From positions 1-64,000 of the forward strand of contig NZ_JBDNRK010000008.1 in NCBI RefSeq assembly GCF_047718555.1: 64,000 nucleotides of DNA, written 5' to 3'. The notes under the pieces were generated by a model, which ran no database searches, had not been told where the DNA came from, and saw nothing but the letters and a program-made list of their open reading frames with translations. Numbering within the stretch: the first letter of the stretch is position 1; each line of letters begins with the position of its first letter. Positions 26,749 through 36,930 of the stretch are shown piece after piece. This DNA comes from Clostridium_I sp047718555 (GTDB lineage: Bacteria; Bacillota; Clostridia; Clostridiales; Clostridiaceae). The position numbers were made by a program, and so were the translations under genes.

Positions 26749-26952
26749 GTGATAAATGCAATTGTAAATATGCTTATGGGTGTAAATATTTTATACATAA
26801 TAGTTGGAGTAATAGCAATAGTTATTATTTTAAAAGTAGTAGGAAAGATATTAAGAATTGCACTTGTAGTGGGTGTTATAGCTTTAGTTCTATATAAAAT
26901 AGGAGCATTTCCTCTTATACAGGATTTGTTAAAAACAATAGGTATATACTAA
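26749..26952 (+). CDS. small membrane protein (67 aa)
   Basis: A GTG start about eleven bases after AGGAG. There are two membrane spans (about residues 12-32 and 36-50) rich in Val/Ile, then a short soluble tail. A strong terminator follows 100 bases later. The family is not recognised; similar short Val/Ile-rich proteins are common in clostridia. Confidence 0.6.
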   Translation: MINAIVNMLMGVNILYIIVGVIAIVIILKVVGKILRIALVVGVIALVLYKIGAFPLIQDLLKTIGIY

Positions 26953-27049
26953 TAGGATTCTTTATTTATATAGGTATAATTACTGTCAGATATTTATTTT
27001 CTAGACCTAAGACAATTTTAAACTAGCTTTAAATTTAAATTAATATTTA

Positions 27050-27087
27050 CTCCCTTATTTCAGTCTTAAGAAATAAGGGAGTTTTTA
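27050..27087 (+). terminator. strong rho-independent terminator
   Basis: CTCCCTTATTTC and GAAATAAGGGAG followed by TTTTTAT. The remaining 360 bases up to the next gene are A/T-rich with no recognisable feature. Confidence 0.88.
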
Positions 27088-27448
27088 TAGTTTCTTTAAT
27101 TACTAATTACTGGATAATTAATTCATTAAACAATTCACTGCTGTTTAAATAATATTTTCTTATTTTTATCATATAATTACTCAGTGAAGAAGTATTATAC
27201 TGGCATAGGAGATAGGTTTAAAGTAACAACTTATAAAATATATTGTAGGTGATGAATGTAAAAAATATATAACAAAAAATAATTTTTTAAAAACATTGAA
27301 AAAAATATATACAAGCATTATTATGTAAATGTGTATACAATTAAGTTGTATTTTATAACTAATTAGCAAAGTATGTATGGGAAAAATTGGAATTATAATA
27401 CATAATATCCACTAAGAGTTAATAAAAAATAATAGAGGAGATTTTCTT

Positions 27449-28294
27449 ATGGAAGAAAGTAAAAAGAGTATTATTAGACGTTCGTTAATTTTATTCATAG
27501 CAATAGGTATATTGTTTAGTGTTTCATATTTTATTGGAATGAAAAACAAAAAGCCTGTAGCTTCCAGTAAACCCTTTAAAGTTGCAGAAATTAAGCATAC
27601 TGAGGTGGTGAAAAAAGAAACTGTGCCCACACTGCCAAAAACGCCAGGTAAAGATGAATTGAGAAACTTAATAAACGTAAATGATGGACAAAAGGTTGCG
27701 TATCTTACTTTTGACGATGGTCCATCACCAAATAATACTCCCCAAATTCTGGATATCTTAAAAAGAGAAGATGTTAAGGCTACTTTCTTTATAATTGGAA
27801 AAAATGCAGAAAGAAATCCTGAACTCCTAGTGAGAGAGAAAAATGAAGGACATACCATTGGTATGCATAGTTATACTCATGAACCTGCAATAATATATAA
27901 AAATCCTGAGGCCTATTTAAAAGATTTGGATGAATGTTCAGCAGCTATGACAAAAGCTGTAGGGGAAGACGGATATGATAAATGGCTAATTAGATTTCCA
28001 GAAGGTTCTGGTACAGTAAAAAATAAGCCTGGTTTTAGAGAGGCTATAGCTGCAGCCGGATATCATTATGTTGATTGGAATGCATTAGATGGAGACGCAG
28101 AACATTCTAGGATGGAGACTCCACAATACCTAATGAGTAGATTTACAAGTACTATTGGCGAACAGCATCACGTAGTGATATTAATGCATGATGCAGCAGC
28201 TAAAAAATCTACAGTGGATACTTTGCCGCAGTTTATAAAATATTTAAAGGATAAAGGCTTTATATTTAAGACTATACCTAAATATCAATCATGA
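27449..28294 (+). CDS. membrane-anchored polysaccharide deacetylase (PgdA-like)
   Basis: 281 residues: a short cytoplasmic N-terminus, one membrane anchor (11-30), a Lys/Pro linker and a NodB domain. Motifs are Thr-Phe-Asp-Asp-Gly-Pro-Ser-Pro (87-94), zinc ligands His140 and His144, Arg-Phe-Pro-Glu-Gly-Ser replacing the common Arg-Pro-Pro-x-Gly, and Leu-Met-His-Asp-Ala near the end. Peptidoglycan N-acetylglucosamine deacetylation, giving lysozyme resistance, is the likely role. ATG follows GAGGAG, and a very strong terminator follows the gene. Confidence 0.9.
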   Translation: MEESKKSIIRRSLILFIAIGILFSVSYFIGMKNKKPVASSKPFKVAEIKHTEVVKKETVPTLPKTPGKDELRNLINVNDGQKVAYLTFDDGPSPNNTPQILDILKREDVKATFFIIGKNAERNPELLVREKNEGHTIGMHSYTHEPAIIYKNPEAYLKDLDECSAAMTKAVGEDGYDKWLIRFPEGSGTVKNKPGFREAIAAAGYHYVDWNALDGDAEHSRMETPQYLMSRFTSTIGEQHHVVILMHDAAAKKSTVDTLPQFIKYLKDKGFIFKTIPKYQS

Positions 28295-28391
28295 GTAATT
28301 ACTTATATAAAGAAGTAATTTTAATAGAATTATTCAGGGAAGGTTAATAGATAGCACTATGATAGTTTTCCTAGCGCTTCAAATTAATTGA

Positions 28392-28446
28392 AATTATATG
28401 TGCTAATTATATAAAAAGTGGTATAATTAGCACATATAATTTTTTT
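28392..28446 (+). terminator. 20-bp perfect-stem terminator
   Basis: AATTATATGTGCTAATTATA pairs perfectly with the sequence at 28421-28440 and is followed by T7. It is symmetrical and so could also work on the other strand. Confidence 0.9.
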
Positions 28447-28597
28447 GTAAGCTTGTAAATGTTTGGATATTTATTTTTGCTGATTATATAGCTAATGAGA
28501 AATAAGTATCAATGTGTTATAAAATTTTAAACCTGGACATAAATTTTCTATATGATATGTTTTACAATAATTGATTAAGTGGGGAGAGTTGATTTTC

Positions 28598-28897
28598 ATG
28601 ATTGCTTTTACAAGAATGTGGGAGGATGTATTTAAATTAATAGACCAAGGTAAAGTTAAAGATTTGAACATAATTAAAAGTTTTAAAAGTGGTTTTATAG
28701 TTTCTGAAAATGAAAATACTGATTTTGTAACTAAGCAGGATTTTCTGGATATTTGGTGTGAATTGCTTTATTATAATGAATTATCCAAGGAACATATACT
28801 TAAGGATGGAGGATTAAAAGCTAAATATGTATATGATTTAATCAGTAAACTGACCTATGTAGTTGAAGAAGAGGGAAAAATTAAGCTAAAAGAGTAG
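28598..28897 (+). CDS. hypothetical protein (99 aa)
   Basis: Soluble, 99 residues, helix-rich, with no recognised motif. I choose ATG 28598, eight bases after GGGGAGAG; an in-frame TTG at 28571 lies upstream of that site. A compact terminator (28937) separates it from the FtsA-like gene, so it is its own transcription unit. Confidence 0.6.
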   Translation: MIAFTRMWEDVFKLIDQGKVKDLNIIKSFKSGFIVSENENTDFVTKQDFLDIWCELLYYNELSKEHILKDGGLKAKYVYDLISKLTYVVEEEGKIKLKE

Positions 28898-28936
28898 TTT
28901 TATTGAATATTTTGTAATAGTATTATATAATTTTAT

Positions 28937-28970
28937 TAGGCTCATATTCTTAAAGAATATGAGCCTTTAA
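28937..28970 (+). terminator. rho-independent terminator
   Basis: GGCTCATATTCTT, two bases, AGAATATGAGCC and a short T run. Confidence 0.8.
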
Positions 28971-28995
28971 ATTATATTATTAAGGGGTATAAATA

Positions 28996-31107
28996 ATGAC
29001 ATATCCAGGTATTAAATCAGAAGACATTTTATTTTCTTTAGATATTGGTACTCGTACTGTGATTGGCACAGTAGGGATTATTAAAGATAAAAAATTTAAT
29101 ATTATAACTGAAAAATTTACAGAACATGAAGAGAGAGCTATGGTAGATGGGCAGATACATGATATAAGCCTAGTTGCTAAGGCTGTAAATAAAGTTAAAA
29201 GTGAATTGGAAGAGGAATTGGGTTTTGAACTTAAAAAAGTGGCTATAGCTGCAGCTGGAAGGTTTTTAAAAACTATTCTGGTTAAATCAGAAGTGGAAAT
29301 TGATGAAGATAGGGAAATCGATAAAGAACTGGTAAGGAGCCTTGAGCTTACGGCAGTAAAGCAAGCTGAGGAAGAGGTTAATAAGAATACCCAGGGAAAG
29401 CTCTATTGTGTAGGATACAGTGTTAAAAATTACTATCTTAATGGATACGCTATCTCTAATCTTTTATCTCATAAGGGTCAAAATATTTCAGCAGAAGTAA
29501 TTGCTACTTTTTTACCTAGATCAGTAGTCGAAAGTCTTTATGCCGTTACAAAGAAAATAGGGCTGACTGTATTAAACCTTACCTTGGAGCCTATAGCTGC
29601 AATGGAAGCCGCAGTACCTAAAAAATTAAGACTTTTAAATTTAGCACTTATAGATATTGGTGCAGGTACGTCTGATATTGCCATAAGCAGTAATGAAACT
29701 ATTAGTGCTTATGGCATGGTATCTATGGCAGGGGATGAGGTTACTGAAGCATTGGCACAAGCTTGTCTTGTAGATTTTAATACTGCGGAGAAGATAAAAA
29801 AAGAAGTTATTGAAAAAAAAGAAGTAAGCTACGTAGATGTATTGAGTTTAGAAAATAGTATTACCTTTGACGAAGTAATTAAGATAATAACGCCTGTAGT
29901 TGAAAAATTATCTGTTGAAATATCTAATAAACTTCTTGAGCTTAATGGTGGTAAAGCACCTAATGCAGTATTTTTAGTTGGAGGGGGGGCACATACTCCA
30001 CTTCTAAAGGAATTAATTGTTAAAAACCTGAATATACCATCTCAAAGGATTGCCATTAAGGGTAGAGAAAGTGTTGTGGATTGCGTATGTAATGATAATA
30101 AATTAGGTAGTGTAGGGGTAACGGTTTTAGGTATAGCCTTAGTAGCTATGAGAAAATTTGGTGGAGATTTTATCGATGTATTTTTAAATAACAGTGTAGT
30201 AAGTCTCTTCAACTCTAAAAAGAACACTATTATGGACGTTATTATGCAAGCTGGTATAAATCCTAAAATTTTAATTGGTAAGAATGGAAAGAATGTAAGA
30301 TTTAATTTGAATGGCTCAAAACGTGTAGCCTTTGGGAGCATAGCAAAAGGTTCTGTAATTAACTTAAATGGAATATTTGCAAGTTTAGAGTCAGAAATAA
30401 GAGAAAATGATAAGATAGAAATAGATTTTGCACAAAATGGACATAATGCAAAGGCATATATAAAGGATTATATAAAAAAATTAGATTCTGTAGGATTTTA
30501 TTTAGATAGTGAGGTTAAAAACCTTGAACCATTGTTTTTTGCCAATGATCAGAAAGTTAATATAGATCATATAATAGCTGAAGGGGATAATATTAAAATT
30601 GTATTTCCAAGAACTATTGGAGACTATAGAAAATTTATTGATAATAATTTAAATTTGGAATGTTATATTCAGTCTACAAAGCTTGAGGATGATTATATTA
30701 TCAAAGAAGGAGACAACATATCTACCACTATAATGGATGAAGAAAAAAGTAATCAACTTGATTATGGAGAAGTAGTTAATACTGCACAAGCAGAAGCGGC
30801 GGTAGGTTATGCAGTAGATGAGGAAGAAAATTATATTGAAGCTAAAGTAGAAGAAAGTAAAAAGGTCTATGACAAAGCTTCCATGGAGATAGATAAGAAT
30901 TCTTATAAATCAATAGAGGTTTTTGCAAATGATAATAGGGTAACTTTAAAAGGGAAAAGATCATATATATTTGTAGACATATTTAACTATATTGAATTTG
31001 ATCTCAGTAAAGCAAAGGGAGAACTTGTACTGCTGTTAAATGGTAATAAAGCCGGTTTTTATGATGAATTAAAATCTGAAGACAGAATAGAAATAAAGTG
31101 GAAATAA
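28996..31107 (+). CDS. FtsA/PilM-like actin-fold ATPase with C-terminal extension
   Basis: 703 residues, much longer than FtsA (about 420). Residues 1-380 carry the actin-like ATPase signatures: phosphate 1 loop Leu-Asp-Ile-Gly-Thr-Arg-Thr near 15-21, phosphate 2 loop Ile-Asp-Ile-Gly-Ala-Gly-Thr-Ser-Asp near 219, and adenosine motif Leu-Val-Gly-Gly-Gly-Ala near 330. The remaining 320 residues form beta-rich repeats without a membrane helix. Clostridia carry such extended FtsA-domain proteins besides the true FtsA of the ftsZ cluster. A cytoskeletal or envelope-linked role is likely; the details are unknown. Confidence 0.8.
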   Translation: MTYPGIKSEDILFSLDIGTRTVIGTVGIIKDKKFNIITEKFTEHEERAMVDGQIHDISLVAKAVNKVKSELEEELGFELKKVAIAAAGRFLKTILVKSEVEIDEDREIDKELVRSLELTAVKQAEEEVNKNTQGKLYCVGYSVKNYYLNGYAISNLLSHKGQNISAEVIATFLPRSVVESLYAVTKKIGLTVLNLTLEPIAAMEAAVPKKLRLLNLALIDIGAGTSDIAISSNETISAYGMVSMAGDEVTEALAQACLVDFNTAEKIKKEVIEKKEVSYVDVLSLENSITFDEVIKIITPVVEKLSVEISNKLLELNGGKAPNAVFLVGGGAHTPLLKELIVKNLNIPSQRIAIKGRESVVDCVCNDNKLGSVGVTVLGIALVAMRKFGGDFIDVFLNNSVVSLFNSKKNTIMDVIMQAGINPKILIGKNGKNVRFNLNGSKRVAFGSIAKGSVINLNGIFASLESEIRENDKIEIDFAQNGHNAKAYIKDYIKKLDSVGFYLDSEVKNLEPLFFANDQKVNIDHIIAEGDNIKIVFPRTIGDYRKFIDNNLNLECYIQSTKLEDDYIIKEGDNISTTIMDEEKSNQLDYGEVVNTAQAEAAVGYAVDEEENYIEAKVEESKKVYDKASMEIDKNSYKSIEVFANDNRVTLKGKRSYIFVDIFNYIEFDLSKAKGELVLLLNGNKAGFYDELKSEDRIEIKWK

Positions 31108-31132
31108 ATTTTTATAGGGAAAGAGGTAAATT

Positions 31133-32311
31133 ATGGACTTTTTAAATGAAGCAAATAAAATAAAAGATCAGCTTATAGCATGGAGAAGAGATTTTCATTC
31201 TCATCCTGAATTAGATTATGAACTTTTTAGAACAAATGAAAAAATTAAAGCCTTTCTTGAAGGTGAGGGAATTGAATATACAATTGTAGCTAAGACCGGT
31301 ATATGTGCTATCATAAAAGGAGCTAAACCTGGTAAGACTATAGCTTTAAGGGGCGATATGGATGCACTGCCGCTGCAGGATGAAAAGAAATGTGAGTATG
31401 CTTCAAAGGTAAATGGAAAAATGCATGCCTGTGGCCATGATGCACATACAACTATACTTATGGGTGCTGCAAAGTTATTAAATGCTGTGAAAAGTGAATT
31501 AAGTGGAAATATAAAGCTTTTTTTTGAACCAGCAGAGGAAACTACTGGAGGAGCAAGGTTAATGATTGCAGAGGGCGCCCTGGAAAATCCAAAGGTAGAC
31601 GCAGTTATTGGGCTTCACGTAGATGAAGCTATTGAAGTGGGGCAAATAGGTGTGAAAAAAGACGTAGTTAATGCTGCTTCAAATCCCTTTACTATAAAAA
31701 TAAAGGGAAAAGGCGGTCATGGCGCCCATCCAGACACAACTGTAGATCCTATAGTTATTTCTTGTAATGTAGTAAATGCTCTTCAGACAATAATAAGTAG
31801 AGAACTTCCACCAGTAGATGCAGGAGTTATAACTATAGGCTATATTCATGGTGGTACTGCACAAAATATAATTCCAGAAGAGGTTAAAATAGGTGGAATT
31901 ATAAGGACTATGAAAACAGAACACAGAGCTTATGTTAAAAAGAGATTAAGGGAAATAACTGAAGGAATAGTAAGGTCTATGAGAGGCAGCTGTGAAATAA
32001 AAATAGAAGAAAGCTATCCATGTTTATATAATGATGATGATATACTTAATGTTGTGAAGGAAAGTGCAGAAGAGGTTATTGGAAAAGATAAGATAAATAT
32101 TCTTCAAAATCCAAGCATGGGTGTTGAAAGTTTTGCATATTTTTCTTTGGAAAGACCTTCCGCTTTTTATTATCTTGGCTGTAGAAATGAAGCAAAGGGA
32201 ATAGTAAATCCTGCTCATGGAAGTCTATTTGATGTAGATGAAACCTGCATTCCTATTGGTGTAGCAATTCAGTGCACAGCAGCAGTTAATTATCTTCAAA
32301 AAAATAATTAG
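31133..32311 (+). CDS. M20-family amidohydrolase
   Basis: 392 residues, the M20D family of N-acyl-amino-acid and hippurate hydrolases, metal-dependent and cytosolic. His-Ser-His-Pro-Glu-Leu is near 22. The metal-binding Met-His-Ala-Cys-Gly-His-Asp-Ala-His is at 97-105 with the cluster Cys100, and Glu-Pro-Ala-Glu-Glu near 133 supplies the catalytic base. The dimerisation domain with Gly-Gly-His-Gly-Ala-His follows. ATG comes 26 bases after the FtsA-like gene, behind AGAGGT, so the two are probably cotranscribed. The exact N-acyl substrate is not predictable. Confidence 0.9.
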   Translation: MDFLNEANKIKDQLIAWRRDFHSHPELDYELFRTNEKIKAFLEGEGIEYTIVAKTGICAIIKGAKPGKTIALRGDMDALPLQDEKKCEYASKVNGKMHACGHDAHTTILMGAAKLLNAVKSELSGNIKLFFEPAEETTGGARLMIAEGALENPKVDAVIGLHVDEAIEVGQIGVKKDVVNAASNPFTIKIKGKGGHGAHPDTTVDPIVISCNVVNALQTIISRELPPVDAGVITIGYIHGGTAQNIIPEEVKIGGIIRTMKTEHRAYVKKRLREITEGIVRSMRGSCEIKIEESYPCLYNDDDILNVVKESAEEVIGKDKINILQNPSMGVESFAYFSLERPSAFYYLGCRNEAKGIVNPAHGSLFDVDETCIPIGVAIQCTAAVNYLQKNN

Positions 32312-32423
32312 AAAAATAGAATATGTGTTTTCACTTTTTATTTTTATATGTAAAGTATTAAAATAAATCATATCGTATTTATTTTAATATGGCTTAGTAG
32401 TATAATAATATCTTGTCAACTAT

Positions 32424-32465
32424 AATTTAGGTATATCATTAATTAATGTATATACCTAAATTGTA
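32424..32465 (+). terminator. hairpin before the pseudouridine synthase gene
   Basis: AATTTAGGTATAT and TATACCTAAATT surround a loop. It is followed by a loose T tract (ATTTTT), 25 bases before the next start. Confidence 0.55.
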
Positions 32466-32488
32466 ATTTTTAAACCATGGAGGAAAAG

Positions 32489-33442
32489 ATGAAAATTGAA
32501 ATAGGACCAAATGAGGCGGGGCAAAGAGTAGATAAATTTGTTAGAAAATGGCTTAAAGATGTACCTCTAAGTGCCATATTTAAGGCTTTTAGAAAAGGTG
32601 ATATAAAGGTAAACGGTAAAAAGACAAAAGAAAAATATTCTCTTGTAGAAGGAGATATAGTAGAAACTTATTACATTTCATCAGAGCCTGAAAAAAAGAA
32701 ATTTGTAAGAATAGATAATAATTTTAAAGTTACCTATGAAGATGAAAATATGCTTCTTTTAGAAAAATGGCCGGGAGTTTTAGTACATTCCAATAGTGAA
32801 GGTGGAGAACCTACTCTTACAGACTATGTATTGTCCTATTTGTATGATAAAGGTGATTATGAACCAGAAAAAGAGGTTACATTTACGCCAGCTCCTTGTA
32901 ACAGATTAGATAGAAATACTTCTGGTATAGTTGTATTTGGTAAAACTTTTGAGGCATTAAAGCTTCTAAATGAAATGATAAGGGAAAGAAAAATAAAAAA
33001 GTACTATACAGCCTTAGTTAAGGGAAAGCTTAAAGACGGAATTTATGAAGGATATATATATAAAAATGAAGATGCAAATATTTCTAAAGTATTTGACAGT
33101 GAAATGCCTAATACAAAAAAAATAGCTATGGAAGTAAAAACTATTCAAACCTGTGGCAGCTTTTCATTAATAGAAATAGATCTTATTACAGGAAGAAGTC
33201 ATCAGCTTAGAGCTCATTTAAATCATTTAAATCATCCAATAATTGGAGACAATAAATATGGAGATAAAAAACTTAATAGTTTTTTTAATAATAAATATGG
33301 CTTAGACTATCAATTCCTATATGCTTATAAGCTTGTATTTAAGAATTGTCCTGAAAAGTTAGCATATATGGAAAACAAGACCATAGCAGAATCATTGCCA
33401 CCTATATTAAAGAAAGTTAAAACAGATGTATTTAAGTTTTAG
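32489..33442 (+). CDS. RluA-family pseudouridine synthase
   Basis: Isomerises uridines in rRNA or tRNA. 317 residues: an N-terminal S4 RNA-binding domain (about 1-60) followed by the RluA catalytic domain with Asp141 in Arg-Leu-Asp-Arg-Asn-Thr-Ser-Gly and the Gly-Arg-Ser-His-Gln-Leu-Arg-Ala-His motif. The architecture is that of RluC/RluD. I choose ATG 32489 because GGAGG at 32479-32483 lies within the longer ORF starting at ATG 32477. The flippase gene follows 21 bases later. Confidence 0.92.
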   Translation: MKIEIGPNEAGQRVDKFVRKWLKDVPLSAIFKAFRKGDIKVNGKKTKEKYSLVEGDIVETYYISSEPEKKKFVRIDNNFKVTYEDENMLLLEKWPGVLVHSNSEGGEPTLTDYVLSYLYDKGDYEPEKEVTFTPAPCNRLDRNTSGIVVFGKTFEALKLLNEMIRERKIKKYYTALVKGKLKDGIYEGYIYKNEDANISKVFDSEMPNTKKIAMEVKTIQTCGSFSLIEIDLITGRSHQLRAHLNHLNHPIIGDNKYGDKKLNSFFNNKYGLDYQFLYAYKLVFKNCPEKLAYMENKTIAESLPPILKKVKTDVFKF

Positions 33443-33463
33443 TGTATTAAAGAGGTTAAGTTT

Positions 33464-35080
33464 ATGAAAGAACAATCAACTGGTAAAGGATTTGCCATTT
33501 TATCAGCTGCTACTATGGCAGTGAAACTTTTGTCAATAATTTATATGCCTTTTCTCTTAAAGATAATTGGAGGAAACAGACCCTATGCTATCTATCAAGT
33601 TACATATCAAATTTATGTTTTTATATATGTATTGACAAACACAGGTATACCAAGTGCTATATCAAAACTTGTATCTGAATTTGTAGCAGTTGGAAACTAC
33701 AGAAGTGCTATAAAAGCCTTTAAAATATCAAGATTTCTTCTATTTATCATAGGTATAGTTATGGCAATTGTAATGTTTCTATTGTCAGGTCCACTTACTG
33801 TACATATGAATTATGTTGAAGCTAAATACTCTGTAATTGCCCTTTGTCCTGCTATCCTGTTTACTTCTGTAGCTTCTGCCTACAGAGGATATTTTCAGGG
33901 AAGAAGCAATATGAAACCCACAGCAATATCACAGGTACTGGAGCAGGTATTGAATACAATTTTTTCACTGCTATTTGCAGCCTTGCTTATAAGTCGCGGA
34001 ATTGAATCTGGAGTTGTAGGTGCTACCATTGGAACTACTTTGGGAGCATTAGCTTCTGCTCTTTATCTAATAGTAGCTTATGAAAAGAATAAACATTTTA
34101 TAGATGGAGGTTTGGGTAATAATAAGAGGATTGTAAGACATACAAATAAGCAAGTACTAAGAAGAATTATAAAATACAGTATACCTATAACTATATGTAT
34201 TGCCATAACTAATGCAGGGAATCTTATAGATAGCGCTAATATAACCAGTAGACTTATAGCCGGTGGAAATTTAAAGGATTATGCTCAAGGACTTTATGGA
34301 ATGTATGGAAAATATCTTACACTTATTAATATGCCTATAACCATAATATCAGCACTAACCATGGCAGTATTGCCTGCGGTATCTAAAGCTGTAGCCCTTA
34401 AGGATAAAAATCTTATAAAAGATAAAATAAATTTTGCATTTAGAATAAATTTTTTTATAACTATACCGGCAGCAGTAGGCTTTTCGGTGCTAAGCAGCCC
34501 TATATATGAACTTTTGCATATAGGAGACGGATATAGGATTATGATATTTGGCTCAATAATAGTGATATTTATGGCGTTGGTTTTAATTCAAACTAGTATT
34601 TTGCAAGGTATGGGAAAGCTTTATATTGTAACATTTTATTCAATTTTAGGACTAATTGTGAAGTATATTGTAAATTATATTTTAGTAGCTATGCCCCATA
34701 TAGGTATTTATGGAGCAATTTTAGGCAGTGCAGTGGGTTTTGGAGTCCCAATAATTTTAAATATTATATACATACAGAAAATTTTAAAATTGAAAATAAA
34801 TTTTAAGTCTTATATATTCAAGCCTATAGTCTCTTCCGTATTTATGGCTGCGGTAACCTATGTAATATATAATATTTTAAGTTACATATTACACTTTATT
34901 GTAAAAGGATATTTAAATAATGCAGTGTCTTTACTTGCAGCCATTGCCATAGGAGCACTGGCATATTTATATGCTATGATATTGAGTAAAGGTATTACAA
35001 AGGATGAACTGGATATCTTTCCTAGTAGAATGAAAAAATTTATACCTAAAAGGATACTTTCAAATATAAAATTAAACTAA
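33464..35080 (+). CDS. MOP-superfamily lipid-linked glycan flippase (YtgP/MurJ-like)
   Basis: 538 residues with about 14 membrane spans, belonging to the polysaccharide biosynthesis (Wzx/SpoVB/MurJ) group. The N-terminal Gly-Lys-Gly-Phe-Ala-Ile-Leu...Ile-Tyr-Met-Pro-Phe and the Tyr-Arg-Gly-Tyr-Phe-Gln-Gly-Arg segment near 145 are typical of the YtgP branch, which acts as lipid II flippase in Bacillus. It lies 21 bases downstream of the RluA gene. Its last codons overlap the end of a convergent relative by nine bases. Confidence 0.88.
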   Translation: MKEQSTGKGFAILSAATMAVKLLSIIYMPFLLKIIGGNRPYAIYQVTYQIYVFIYVLTNTGIPSAISKLVSEFVAVGNYRSAIKAFKISRFLLFIIGIVMAIVMFLLSGPLTVHMNYVEAKYSVIALCPAILFTSVASAYRGYFQGRSNMKPTAISQVLEQVLNTIFSLLFAALLISRGIESGVVGATIGTTLGALASALYLIVAYEKNKHFIDGGLGNNKRIVRHTNKQVLRRIIKYSIPITICIAITNAGNLIDSANITSRLIAGGNLKDYAQGLYGMYGKYLTLINMPITIISALTMAVLPAVSKAVALKDKNLIKDKINFAFRINFFITIPAAVGFSVLSSPIYELLHIGDGYRIMIFGSIIVIFMALVLIQTSILQGMGKLYIVTFYSILGLIVKYIVNYILVAMPHIGIYGAILGSAVGFGVPIILNIIYIQKILKLKINFKSYIFKPIVSSVFMAAVTYVIYNILSYILHFIVKGYLNNAVSLLAAIAIGALAYLYAMILSKGITKDELDIFPSRMKKFIPKRILSNIKLN

Positions 35081-36577
35081 TATTTTTTCTTTTACTACTA
35101 CAGTTAAAAAGAAATACAATAGAAATCCAGTAACTATAATTAATATATTTTTGGATATAAAAATAGAGTTGGACATAATATGATCCATAATTCCAAGCAC
35201 CAGAAATACCAGTATACTCATCATGATGTCAATTAGAGCATTTGTAGAAGAAAAACTTATAGGGCACACTTTTTTTATTTCATAAATATTTAATATGAAG
35301 GAAGTAAGTCCAGTAATAAATAAAGTTATGGCAAAGCTATAAATATTTATACTTGGTATAGCTGTCAAAATATATAGAAGTATCAGTTCTTCCACTGAGA
35401 CAAGCAAAGAATTAATTAATATGGTTGTCTGTTTACCAAGACCACTGAGTATAGAATAGGTAGAGGCGGCAGCATAGGTTATAGGCAGGCACAAAGCACT
35501 GGTTACAATAAATACGCCTAAATCATCTCTATTGAAAAATAGCTTGCCCAAATTATTTGGTATACAAAGACATATAATCATTGTTGCTATTCCCAGATAA
35601 AAAGATATTTTCAAAACTTCTCTTATTCTTTCTTCTAAAGCATAGTAATTTTTTTTACTAAGATTTTTTGATATATCTGGTACCAGTACAGTAGACATTG
35701 CCATAATAACTACCATTGGAAAAAAGGTTATGTTAAGTGCCATCCCTGTAAATTTTCCTATAAGGGAAAGTGCTGTATCATAGTCGATTCCAGCGGCAAC
35801 TAGCCTCCTTGGAAGTACTAAAGTTGATGCTGTATTTAATATGGAGCCAAGAAAACCATTTACACAAAGGGGAACAGCTACAATTAATATATCAAATAAA
35901 AGCTGTCCTTTGTTTTCTCTATGAGTATTTACAGTTTTAAGTTTTCTGCGATATATTAGGTAGGCAGCATAGAGCATTAAAAAGCTTATCAATTCTCCAA
36001 AGGTTAGAGCTGCGTACACTGCACTAATAGTTTGTACCATAGTTTTTAACATCAATATATTTACAATTCCTATGACCACACAAATTCTTATAGCCTTTTC
36101 AAATATATCTATGTATGCTGGTATTTTGGCCTTAGATATTCCATAAAAATATCCCTTAAATATAGAAGATAGAGCTACAAAAATTAAAGCTGGACATATT
36201 ATTTCTATAGAATATAGTGTTCTGCTGTCTTTTATTAAAAAGGAAGCTACAAAGCTGGAATTAAAAAATACCAATATTGCAATGAATACAGACCAAAGTA
36301 GGTCAAAAATAATAGCTATACGTATAAGCTTGTTTACATTTATGTAATCCCTATTTCCTGAAAATATAGCTGCTTTCCTCGATACTGCAATAATCATTCC
36401 ACCGCATACCACACAGCAAAAAAGATCATATATGGGCATTATTATTGAATATAAACCTAGGCCTTCTGCGCCTAATTTATTAGACAGTATTATAGAAAAT
36501 ACAAATCTTAAAATACCTGTTGCAAGATTGGAGATTGTAAGTATAAGGGTGTCTTTGTAAAAATCATCAAATTGCAT
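35072..36577 (-). CDS. SpoVB-like flippase
   Basis: 501 residues with about 14 membrane spans of the MOP superfamily, closer to stage V sporulation protein B: it has Lys-Gly-Tyr-Phe-Tyr-Gly-Ile near 140 and the N-terminal Leu-Gly-Ala-Glu-Gly-Leu-Gly-Leu-Tyr motif near 36. It is expected to move lipid-linked peptidoglycan precursors during spore cortex synthesis. It is convergent with, and overlaps, the other flippase gene, so readthrough would produce antisense RNA on both. The start is ATG with no strong ribosome binding site (GAGGTAC precedes). Confidence 0.85.
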   Translation of the reverse strand: MQFDDFYKDTLILTISNLATGILRFVFSIILSNKLGAEGLGLYSIIMPIYDLFCCVVCGGMIIAVSRKAAIFSGNRDYINVNKLIRIAIIFDLLWSVFIAILVFFNSSFVASFLIKDSRTLYSIEIICPALIFVALSSIFKGYFYGISKAKIPAYIDIFEKAIRICVVIGIVNILMLKTMVQTISAVYAALTFGELISFLMLYAAYLIYRRKLKTVNTHRENKGQLLFDILIVAVPLCVNGFLGSILNTASTLVLPRRLVAAGIDYDTALSLIGKFTGMALNITFFPMVVIMAMSTVLVPDISKNLSKKNYYALEERIREVLKISFYLGIATMIICLCIPNNLGKLFFNRDDLGVFIVTSALCLPITYAAASTYSILSGLGKQTTILINSLLVSVEELILLYILTAIPSINIYSFAITLFITGLTSFILNIYEIKKVCPISFSSTNALIDIMMSILVFLVLGIMDHIMSNSIFISKNILIIVTGFLLYFFLTVVVKEKILV

Positions 36578-36930
36578 ATATGTACCTCACAAAATTATTG
36601 ATATATAATACTATGTTTATTAAAGTTTTAATATTCACCTACAGCCTCAATAAAATATAAGCAAATAAATATTACAGTCCCAAATAATACTATATTGTGA
36701 AATATGTTATAATAATATTAAATTTGTATTAAATTTAGATTAATAATCTATTGAATTTAGTTACATATTTTGATAAATTATTACTTGGGGAAAGTTATCG
36801 ACAAATTTATAGGCATAATACCTAAGATTTTGAAAATGACAAATTGACTATATTTTTAAATAATTATTTAAAAATTAGTAAATAAATTTTAAGTATGAAC
36901 GATTATTTTATTGAAAGGATGAGGTGGTAA
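36578..36930. other. A/T-rich divergent intergenic region
   Basis: 353 bases between divergent genes. Promoters for both must be here, but I see no distinctive operator, RNA or repeat. Confidence 0.35.

Noticed and set aside
27181..27369. Possible 62-residue membrane protein on the minus strand
   Set aside because: No ribosome binding site and the hydrophobicity is what random A/T-rich DNA gives.
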